Source: Paenibacillus terrigena DSM 21567 | GTDB taxonomy: Bacteria; Bacillota; Bacilli; Paenibacillales; Paenibacillaceae | Length of the DNA stretch: 64,000 bases | Assembly (NCBI RefSeq): GCF_000374845.1 | Contig: NZ_KB895412.1 | Span: 629,056 to 693,055 of the forward strand | Direction: 5' to 3' | Shown here: positions 9,204-16,219 of the stretch, one piece after another | Layout: every line of letters begins with the position of its first letter | How positions within the stretch are numbered: position 1 is the first letter of the stretch | The notes under the pieces: model-generated | The model's database searches: none | Told to the model about the DNA's origin: nothing | What the model saw: only the letters and a program-made list of their open reading frames with translations | Position numbers and translations under genes: made by a program

Positions 9204-9974
9204 GTGAACATGAGCAGTCAACAGCAAGCAGTAACAGTGGAGAAATTGCCGATCTTCGGCGTACCGTTCTCAACGATGAATATGCAGGATACGGTGCGAT
9301 ATTTAACAGAGGCGATTGAACGGCGTGAATCGAATCACGTTATTACGGCGAATCCGATTATGGTGATGGCTGCAGTGAATGATCCTCAAATGCTGCAAAT
9401 CATGCAACGGGCCGATCTCGTCGTCCCGGATGGTGCTGGCATTGTATGGGCAGCGAATTATGTGAATCGTCCGCTTCCGGAACGTGTTACGGGGTTTGAT
9501 CTCCTGCATCATCTCATGAAGCTCGGGGATGAGCGTGAGTGGCGTGTGTTTCTATTAGGCACTTCGCAGGAGATTATTACCGAAGCTGCGCGTAGACTTG
9601 CTCTGCAATATCCGAATGTGCAGATTGTAGGCGTACGGAATGGATTTTTTGGCGAGGATGAGGATCACGAAGTGGTGTCACAGATTCAAGAGGCTGCGCC
9701 GGATATCCTGTTCGTTGCACGTTCTGCTGCGACACAAGAGCCGTGGATTGCTAAGTATCGGAATGAATTGAATGTTCCGGTTATGATGGGGGTCGGCGGC
9801 AGTTTTGATGTCATTTCCGGTAAGCTCAAACGAGCACCGCGGCTATTCCAAAAAATGCGGCTTGAATGGTTCTACCGTCTCATGAAGGAGCCTTGGCGAT
9901 TCAAAAGAATGCTTGCGCTCCCGGAATTCATGTGGAAAGTGATACGCGAGAAAGAAAACGTCACAAAACCATGA
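9204..9974 (+). CDS. tagA: WecG/TagA/CpsF-family glycosyltransferase (ManNAc transferase type)
   Basis: GT26 glycosyltransferase, 256 residues. It probably adds ManNAc from UDP-ManNAc to the undecaprenyl-diphosphate-linked GlcNAc made by TagO, the first committed step of the wall polymer. Family features seen are ITANPIMVMAA (about 45-55), VVPDGAGIVWAANY (about 74-87), RVTGFDLLHHL and FLLGTSQEI, with the C-terminal WFYRLMKEPWRFKRML tail. GTG start at 9204 with AAAGGATGA upstream; ATG 9210 is an alternative. The cluster csaB-tagA-tagO matches wall-polymer loci of S-layer-bearing Paenibacillus. Confidence 0.93.
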   Translation: MNMSSQQQAVTVEKLPIFGVPFSTMNMQDTVRYLTEAIERRESNHVITANPIMVMAAVNDPQMLQIMQRADLVVPDGAGIVWAANYVNRPLPERVTGFDLLHHLMKLGDEREWRVFLLGTSQEIITEAARRLALQYPNVQIVGVRNGFFGEDEDHEVVSQIQEAAPDILFVARSAATQEPWIAKYRNELNVPVMMGVGGSFDVISGKLKRAPRLFQKMRLEWFYRLMKEPWRFKRMLALPEFMWKVIREKENVTKP

Positions 9975-10049
9975 GATTATCGATGAAATCCTCTGAAAAT
10001 CTCTTCGAAATGGATAAAAACAGGGATAGCATTTCGAATATGAACAGAG

Positions 10050-10055
10050 TATAAT
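10050..10055 (+). promoter_or_regulatory. possible -10 box for tagO
   Basis: TATAAT at 10050-10055, about 40 bases upstream of tagO. No convincing -35 at 17 bases, so a separate tagO promoter is only suggested. Confidence 0.35.
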
Positions 10056-10091
10056 TCATTCCGGTAGATAAAATGGGGGTTGAAAAGACCA

Positions 10092-11222
10092 ATGGGAATG
10101 GTTTACGGAATCGGCTTTATATTAGCATTAGGGTTAGCGCTCGTGCTTACGCCGCTAGTGAAGAAATTTGCAGTGAAGGTCGGCGCAATGGATATGCCGA
10201 ATGCTCGTAAAGTGCATACACGCATTATGCCGCGATTAGGCGGACTTGGAATTTTCTTCGCATTTGGAATTGCTTTTCTATTACTGTTGCCTTGGTTGCC
10301 AGACAATATGTTTGCAAGCAGAGAAGGTAATCTCGTAAAAGCGTTGTTCGCAGGTGGATCGATTATTGTATTGATCGGTGCACTCGATGATAGATTTGAA
10401 TTATCCGCTAAAGTAAAATTACTAGGGCAGATTATTGCTGCATGTGTCGTGGTCTTCGGCTTCGGCATTACAGTAGACTTCGTCAATATCCCTTTCGGCC
10501 ATGGTTACTTTTCGATGCCGGACTGGGTCGCGATTCCACTAACAATCGTCTGGATCGTTGGCGTGACGAATGCGATTAACTTGATCGATGGACTGGATGG
10601 TCTTGCAGCAGGTGTATCGGGTATTGCGATTTCTACAATACTCGCGATGGCCTTCATCATGGGCAACACGACCGTTATCCTAATTAGTCTTTTATTACTA
10701 GGAAGTATTGTAGGGTTCCTATTCTTCAACTTCCACCCGGCAAAGATCTTCATGGGTGATTCGGGATCCCTGTTCCTTGGATTCAGCCTTGCGATGCTCT
10801 CGATGCTCGGGTTCAAGCAGGTGGCGGTTGTATCCTTTTTAACACCGCTATTCATTATCGGGGTGCCGCTCTCGGATACATTCTTCGCAATTATCCGTCG
10901 TTGGCGGAACAAGAAACCAATCTTTGCGCCAGACAAAGGACACTTGCATCACTGTCTACGTGAGCTAGGACTAAGTCACCGCAAAACCGTGCTAGTGATC
11001 TACGCGATTGCCACCTTCTTCGGTGTACTCGCGGTAATCCAATCCGTTGCCGCTGCGCATGCAGCGAACTGGGTGACATTCATCGTCGCATTCATCTTAA
11101 TCTTCCTCTTGCAAATCGGCGCCGAAGTCATCGGCATCGTGGACAAGTCGAAGAAACCGGTCATTCACTTCTTCAGCCGAATCTTGATGAAGACCGAGAC
11201 AGAAACGCAATCGAAATCATAA
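10092..11222 (+). CDS. tagO: undecaprenyl-phosphate GlcNAc-1-phosphate transferase (MraY/WecA/TagO family)
   Basis: Polytopic enzyme that loads GlcNAc-1-phosphate on undecaprenyl phosphate, starting wall-polymer (teichoic-acid-like) synthesis. 376 residues with about ten hydrophobic helices. Motifs: KVHTRIMPRLGGLG (about 36-49), NLIDGLDGLAAGVSG (about 162-176) with the catalytic Asp pair, FMGDSGSLFLGF (about 219-230), and DKGHLHHCLRELG (about 280-292). The start is uncertain: ATG 10092 suits GGGGGT at 10075-10080, while TTG 10080 would abut it. Last gene of the polymer cluster; a strong terminator follows. Confidence 0.93.
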   Translation: MGMVYGIGFILALGLALVLTPLVKKFAVKVGAMDMPNARKVHTRIMPRLGGLGIFFAFGIAFLLLLPWLPDNMFASREGNLVKALFAGGSIIVLIGALDDRFELSAKVKLLGQIIAACVVVFGFGITVDFVNIPFGHGYFSMPDWVAIPLTIVWIVGVTNAINLIDGLDGLAAGVSGIAISTILAMAFIMGNTTVILISLLLLGSIVGFLFFNFHPAKIFMGDSGSLFLGFSLAMLSMLGFKQVAVVSFLTPLFIIGVPLSDTFFAIIRRWRNKKPIFAPDKGHLHHCLRELGLSHRKTVLVIYAIATFFGVLAVIQSVAAAHAANWVTFIVAFILIFLLQIGAEVIGIVDKSKKPVIHFFSRILMKTETETQSKS

Positions 11223-11242
11223 TATTATAGAATATTCTTAAG

Positions 11243-11280
11243 AGCCCCTATCGCTTAGCGATTAGGGGCTTTCTGTATTT
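11243..11280 (+). terminator. rho-independent terminator after tagO
   Basis: AGCCCCTATCGC (from 11243) pairs with GCGATTAGGGGCT (to 11270), with a T-rich tail (TTTCTGTATTT). Confidence 0.85.
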
Positions 11281-11340
11281 CCGGGGCCCCCGCAAAGTAC
11301 CTGAACCGGCTTCGAAGCCAAGTCCCCACCTGGTGGGGTT
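11281..11340. repeat. compact block of three near-adjacent palindromes
   Basis: GGGGCCCC (11283-11290), GGCTTCGAAGCC (11308-11319) and CCCCACC-T-GGTGGGG (11324-11338) occur within 60 bases, between the tagO terminator and an S-layer gene. It is much more GC-rich than its flanks. It could be an interspersed repeat unit or a structured leader RNA; I do not recognise it as a known riboswitch class. Confidence 0.5.
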
Positions 11341-11470
11341 ATTTCGTCATCTACTTTTTCCTACCAAATCTCTAAAAATTCGGCACGATGTGACCGATAA
11401 CTACACTACATAGACTAATCCATGGAGGGTATTTGAATTCATCGTTAATCTACTAAAGGAGGACATACTT

Positions 11471-14400
11471 TTGAAGAAGATATTATCAATGATTATGGCG
11501 ATCGCACTATTGGTGACGCTGATTCCGTTCTCGCCGGATAAGGCGGAGGCTGCGGATTCAGCAACGGATTATTTCCAGATCGCGAATTATAGTACGTCAG
11601 CTACTGCTCCAAGTGAAGTGAATACCGAGTCGATTGACTTAACAGGAACTTTTATAGGGGTTGCACCAAGCAGTATTTCGTATGAGGCGGTTACGGTTGT
11701 ACTAGAAGGATCTAACATTGTAGAAGTTTCTAATAAGCGGGGGACGGATGTTAAGCCAGAAATTATTAATAACAATGCATTTCGTTTTGCATCCGTAAAG
11801 TTGGAGCCAGGACTCAATCAGATTACGTTGAAAGGGACCAACTCGGTAGGGAATATCGTAAGCGGGGTCGTATACGTCAGATATACAAATGCACCTATGC
11901 TGTATGATATAAAAGCACCAGATGGCCGTTTACTCCGGGATACGACAGACCCAACGGTCATTGATACTAAATCCATTATTCTGAAGGCTGAGAATGCGAA
12001 GGAAATTTACGTTAATGGTAAGAAAATGTATTCAGGAGATGGGAAAAGTTTCGTGGCTTCTGACCTTCCACTTGAATTTGGAAGAAATACTCTTGTAATT
12101 AGAGCGAATAATGGTACAAAAGAGATTATTGAAACTCGTGACGTTATTTATTATGCAGGCGTTCCAACTGCATTTGATACAAAAATCGGTGGAACAAGTG
12201 TTAATCGTGGAAGTGTCGTGAACAATCCAACGGGGGAAGTTGCCGGTTCAATTGCTTTCCGTCAAGATTCAACGGTTACGGATCAGGTAGATAAACTTAA
12301 AGTCTCATTAACCGACCCGAAAAGTGTTTTGGTAGAGCTAAATGCAACTGTTACATCTGTGAAGAAGGATGGACGGTTTATTGTCTTTAACTATACTACA
12401 GGCGTGGGGAGTAACTTAACAGTAAGTGAACCCGGTTTGCATCAATTGCAAGTTAAAGGCGATTATGGGAAGCAAACATCTGCTTTTGTGATCGATTTTA
12501 ATAATAGAACTACTAATGATGTGTTTATTACAGATGTTAAGCAAATTTTTAATGTCATTGATGATAAGACGAATGTTACTTATGACAAAAGTGCTCCTCT
12601 AACTGATAATACGATGTTTATGAGTTTACCTGTATACATTCTTGTGAAGACGAGTGGAGCTACCAGTTCATTAAAAATGGAATCAGTTATTAATGGATTA
12701 CCATCGGGCGCGTTTATCAAAGATACTCGGAAACTTTTAAATGGTGCAGCGAATGAATATGTATTCAAAATAGAAGGCATGGCTCCGGGACAGCAACGTT
12801 TAGAGATAACTCCAGATAAGGCTGCTGATAAAAAAGTGTTTACAGTAACCTATGTCTCAGCGCCTTACTTAGAAATCATTAATATTCCTAACGGCAAAAC
12901 GATTTATAAGGCGGATCAATTCGATAAAATTGTTGTGAAACATACGAATTTTTCGAGCACGGACTTAGCGAATATTAAATTAACGATTAACGGTAACCAG
13001 AAACCATTTACCTATACAACAGTTAACGGGAATTTAGAGTACACAACAGCACAAGCGGACCGAGATTTAATCGTTCCAGGACAGAATAAAATAACCGTCT
13101 CTGGTGTTGCGAACGGCGTACCTGTATCGACAACAATTTCGTTGTTCCTTTTCGCGAAGTATTCACCTGAGATTACATCCATGTTCCCGATACCTTATAT
13201 TGTAGATCCTTCTGGTGCGCCGATTCCGCAGACAGGAGATCCGAATGGTTTGTTTAAGCTTGTATCGGATCGTAAATATTCAACTTCCGAAAAAGCATAC
13301 GAAATGTTATTCACAGTTCGAAGTGCGGATAGTTTTGAAGTTAAAGTTGATGGAAAATTCTATGCTTCTGCAAAACTTGAGGCAGCTGGATGGAATATTG
13401 ACCCGAAGGTGTTCCAACTTGTTTCATTCGAGCCAGTACTTGGAGATGATGTGAATAAGACACCTGTTACGGATGAGAACGGTAAAACGGTGTATCTGTA
13501 CCATTTCCGATTAATTAAAAAACCAAATGATACGACAGATGCATTGAGCTTACCGAAAACTGGTGAGAAAAGTATTATGATTACAGCTCGTAAAGGCTCA
13601 GCTAATGTCTCACAAACGATAACTATCGTTCGTGAGAGTGGGGCATACATTATCCGTTCTCCGAAGCTTCCTGAAGAGAGTGTAATCAATCAGAACTTTT
13701 TGAAGGTTAGTATTGAGGCGGATGGGGCAACACAAATCTTGCTTGGTAAAGAAGTAATGAAAAAAGATTCTATTTATGATATCTTCCGTGCTGAGGTCAA
13801 GAACTTAAAAGTCGGGAAGAATACGATTAAATTTACAGTAGTCCAAGGAAATCAGAAGACGAATGGTCAATTTACCGTCAATTATGCTGGAGAGAAACTG
13901 GTAGGTGGCCTTTTTAAGACAAATATTCCGACTTCAGGCAAGTTATCTTTGTTTAAAGGCGATGTAGCACTGGAGCTTCCTAAAGGTACTTTGTTGAGAG
14001 AGTCGAATACGACGCCAGGCCAAGCGCCTCCTGAAATCAATATGTTCGATAGTCAACAAATTCTCTTCGGTATTGCAGATCGTAAAGACGGTCGGATTGT
14101 GAAGAAGTATAATGCAGTTGGTGAAGAACTATCGGGTCGCCCGCTTGATGGTACAATGAAAGACATTCCTGCAGATCTAAGTGCGACACAGTATCTAACC
14201 CTTCCAAGCCGTTATAGTTATGCATCAGATTTATACTGGATGGATGCAGGTTATTTGAAGAAGGATAGCCAAGGAAATGTCACGGAGGTCGTAGAAGGTA
14301 GTCTCCCGTACAAAGCAGTTAGCGATCCAATGAGAGAGCCTAATTTCTATGAGCGTGCTAACAGTCAATGGATGGAGCCCACACAACGTGGGACAATTAA

Positions 14401-15184
14401 GTTGAAATATGATCCAAAGATTGTTGATGCGATTTCCAGTAATTTAGCCATTTGGCGCTGGGTAGACCGCGATCAGAAGTGGGTTAACCTAGGGGGAACA
14501 ATCAACGCGAGCAGTAAGACAATCAGCGCCCCATTCGATGGGTTTGGATATTATGCTGTATTTGGAATACGTTACACATTCGATGATGTTATTGGTCATC
14601 CATATGCACGGAATAGTGTAGAGTTAATGCTGGCTAATGGTATTATGAAGCCTGTATCCTCGGATGAGTTCGGTGTTTATAATAACGTGTCACGTGGTGA
14701 GTTCGCAACAATGCTAGTTAAAATGCTGGATATTCCATTAGAGTATGATGTGAATAATCCGACGTTTGAGGATGTACGCGATTTCGGTAATGTTGATTCT
14801 TTATGGGATTTCAGATATGTAGAAACAGCAGTTCGCAAAGGTATCATTCGTGGTGTTGCACCAAGAATATTTGATCCTAATGGGGATCTGACGAGGGAAC
14901 ACGCTGCTACCATGATTGCACGGGCATTGAATCTGAAATTAGCTACACCAGAGAAAGATCTTCCGAAGCTACAAAAGCAATTTACAGATGCTGGAACAAT
15001 TGATTTTTACATGATTACCGCAGTATCTGCGATTACTAAGGCAGGGTATATTGAGGGTGTTCCTAGTCAAGTGGAGGGCCAGAAGAAACCAACCTATCGT
15101 TTCGTGCCTAAATCGAATTTGAAACGTGCGGATGCTGCTGTTATTGCAGAGCGTATTATGAAGAAGTTGAAGAAAATCAAATAG
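11471..15184 (+). CDS. secreted surface protein with three C-terminal SLH domains
   Basis: A 1237-residue exported protein. Signal peptide at residues 1-28 (MKKILSMIMAIALLVTLIP... AEA). A long series of beta-rich Ig-like modules follows, and three SLH modules occupy about 1035-1237 (FDDVIGHPYARNSVELM, FEDVRDFGNVDSLWDF, FTDAGTIDFYMITAVSAI, each with the RxExA-type motif such as SRGEFATMLVKML). TTG start at 11471 after AAAGGAGGACA. The SLH modules should bind the pyruvylated polymer made through csaB. Its position directly after tagO and its C-terminal SLH arrangement resemble SlhA of Paenibacillus alvei, an S-layer-associated protein linked there to swarming; that identity is inference. Confidence 0.88.
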   Translation: MKKILSMIMAIALLVTLIPFSPDKAEAADSATDYFQIANYSTSATAPSEVNTESIDLTGTFIGVAPSSISYEAVTVVLEGSNIVEVSNKRGTDVKPEIINNNAFRFASVKLEPGLNQITLKGTNSVGNIVSGVVYVRYTNAPMLYDIKAPDGRLLRDTTDPTVIDTKSIILKAENAKEIYVNGKKMYSGDGKSFVASDLPLEFGRNTLVIRANNGTKEIIETRDVIYYAGVPTAFDTKIGGTSVNRGSVVNNPTGEVAGSIAFRQDSTVTDQVDKLKVSLTDPKSVLVELNATVTSVKKDGRFIVFNYTTGVGSNLTVSEPGLHQLQVKGDYGKQTSAFVIDFNNRTTNDVFITDVKQIFNVIDDKTNVTYDKSAPLTDNTMFMSLPVYILVKTSGATSSLKMESVINGLPSGAFIKDTRKLLNGAANEYVFKIEGMAPGQQRLEITPDKAADKKVFTVTYVSAPYLEIINIPNGKTIYKADQFDKIVVKHTNFSSTDLANIKLTINGNQKPFTYTTVNGNLEYTTAQADRDLIVPGQNKITVSGVANGVPVSTTISLFLFAKYSPEITSMFPIPYIVDPSGAPIPQTGDPNGLFKLVSDRKYSTSEKAYEMLFTVRSADSFEVKVDGKFYASAKLEAAGWNIDPKVFQLVSFEPVLGDDVNKTPVTDENGKTVYLYHFRLIKKPNDTTDALSLPKTGEKSIMITARKGSANVSQTITIVRESGAYIIRSPKLPEESVINQNFLKVSIEADGATQILLGKEVMKKDSIYDIFRAEVKNLKVGKNTIKFTVVQGNQKTNGQFTVNYAGEKLVGGLFKTNIPTSGKLSLFKGDVALELPKGTLLRESNTTPGQAPPEINMFDSQQILFGIADRKDGRIVKKYNAVGEELSGRPLDGTMKDIPADLSATQYLTLPSRYSYASDLYWMDAGYLKKDSQGNVTEVVEGSLPYKAVSDPMREPNFYERANSQWMEPTQRGTIKLKYDPKIVDAISSNLAIWRWVDRDQKWVNLGGTINASSKTISAPFDGFGYYAVFGIRYTFDDVIGHPYARNSVELMLANGIMKPVSSDEFGVYNNVSRGEFATMLVKMLDIPLEYDVNNPTFEDVRDFGNVDSLWDFRYVETAVRKGIIRGVAPRIFDPNGDLTREHAATMIARALNLKLATPEKDLPKLQKQFTDAGTIDFYMITAVSAITKAGYIEGVPSQVEGQKKPTYRFVPKSNLKRADAAVIAERIMKKLKKIK

Positions 15185-15193
15185 GAATATGTG

Positions 15194-15217
15194 AAGGGAG
15201 CGTTTTTGGCTCCCTTT
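15194..15217 (+). terminator. terminator after the SLH protein gene
   Basis: AAGGGAGC (15194-15201) pairs with GCTCCCTT (15209-15216). The T run lies partly in the loop, and only a short tail follows. Confidence 0.6.
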
Positions 15218-15255
15218 CGCTATTCATGATTTTAATGTTAAATTTTAGGTACACT

Positions 15256-15284
15256 TTGTAATTCTTCTCACTTTGGGATACAAT
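15256..15284 (+). promoter_or_regulatory. sigma-A-type promoter of the 113-residue gene
   Basis: TTGTAA (15256-15261), a 17-base spacer and TACAAT (15279-15284), ending 30 bases before the ATG. Confidence 0.65.
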
Positions 15285-15314
15285 AATTGAAAAACGACTA
15301 AGGGAGTTCGACAT

Positions 15315-15656
15315 ATGAATAAAATTTTGGCCAAACCGCAAGTAGATTATCAAAGAGCGAAAGCTAAATTCGAAGAGAAATCGCAGGTTATGCAGAAACG
15401 TATCGAAGAAACTCGAGTGCTGCGTGAGATTACACAAGAGGTTATGGAAGAGCTCGTTCAGGAAACAGGCTTCCACGATGCGTTTAATGCGCTGACAATA
15501 GCGGAGAATGAATTGATCAGCTGGTCTCATACGACAATCAAACGTGAGAAGACTTACCTTGATAATAAAGATAGCTTTGATCGGATGTATCAGAACCTGG
15601 ATACCAATCCTCAAGCACGCGCTACAATCATTGATCTTGCGATGAGAATTCGATAA
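15315..15656 (+). CDS. uncharacterised cytosolic helical protein
   Basis: 113 residues, not recognised. It is highly charged, predicted helical throughout, with no signal peptide or membrane segment. Residues 14-50 have coiled-coil-like spacing rich in Lys, Glu and Gln. ATG after AAGGGAG. It has its own promoter (15256-15284) and a strong terminator (15688), so it is a monocistronic gene between two SLH genes. Paenibacillus S-layer loci often carry a small hypothetical gene in this place. A DNA-binding or structural role cannot be argued from the sequence. Confidence 0.7.
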   Translation: MNKILAKPQVDYQRAKAKFEEKSQVMQKRIEETRVLREITQEVMEELVQETGFHDAFNALTIAENELISWSHTTIKREKTYLDNKDSFDRMYQNLDTNPQARATIIDLAMRIR

Positions 15657-15687
15657 GATTCACATAACTATTTTATATTTAAATAGC

Positions 15688-15725
15688 AAAAGACACCTTG
15701 ACACCTGCAAGGTGTCTTTTTTATT
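15688..15725 (+). terminator. strong rho-independent terminator
   Basis: AAAAGACACCTT (15688-15699) pairs perfectly with AAGGTGTCTTTT (15709-15720), followed by TTATT. It separates the small gene from the S-layer gene leader. Confidence 0.92.
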
Positions 15726-16219
15726 CCTATATTATTTACAGTTTTTTCATGATGACTGTCGTATAGCAGAATGATATACTAACAACCGTGGCTTTTTTAT
15801 ATGGAAAATGTTGATGTTGAAGCTGATAGCAAGTTCTGATTATCTTTTAAAATTTTTTTTGAGAAACCGCAACTTTTTAGAAACTCAGACGTCTAACATT
15901 ATGTGAATACAACAGAGCAGCGAATAATCGACTCTAGCTTCGCAAAACAGTCATTTTTTGACAAAGTAATAGGTTAAGATTTGAAATTATGCCTTTACGG
16001 CAGTATATCCGCATTGTATAATGTTAGGGTGGGTTACAAATCTACATCTATTTATCATGTTAATTGTTTACTAGTTTCTGTGACTATCATGTTACAGACA
16101 TGAATTATAGGAATTTTGCTCAACTCGAGGAAGGGGGTGAATCGGCGATGAGTAACAAGAGCTACAATTTATCTAAAAATTATAAAGTGAAAGATATTCA
16201 AGGAGGAGAAATAAAGGTT
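15726..16219 (+). promoter_or_regulatory. long upstream region and leader of the main S-layer gene, with at least two promoter candidates
   Basis: About 490 bases before the signal-peptide ATG. Candidate P1: ATGACT (15752-15757), 17 bases, TATACT (15775-15780) with an extended -10 TGA. Candidate P2: TTTACG (15994-15999), 17 bases, TATAAT (16017-16022). A consensus TTGACA at 15958-15963 has no clear -10 partner. P2 would give an untranslated leader of about 120 bases to ATG 16148 or 190 bases to ATG 16220. No other gene is seen here. Multiple promoters and a long leader are known for highly expressed S-layer genes of Brevibacillus. Confidence 0.6.
16148..16219 (+). other. upstream in-frame translation start of the S-layer gene (24-codon extension)
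   Basis: ATG 16148 is in frame with the S-layer gene and has a near-perfect ribosome site (AAGGGGGTGA, ending at 16140). It would add 24 hydrophilic residues (starting MSNKSYNLSKNYKVKD) before the signal peptide. A second ribosome site AGGAGG (16201-16206) precedes ATG 16220. Tandem in-frame starts are described for the cell-wall-protein operon of Brevibacillus brevis. Whether both are used here is not shown by sequence alone. Confidence 0.6.

Noticed and set aside
11281-11345. Possible riboswitch (GCAAAG-like stretch recalling c-di-GMP aptamers)
   Set aside because: The order of conserved bases and stems does not fit the c-di-GMP-I, c-di-AMP or SAM consensus I know; kept only as a palindromic element.
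15958-15990. Promoter from the consensus TTGACA at 15958
   Set aside because: No acceptable -10 at 16-18 bases; TAAGAT is too near and AATTAT too far.
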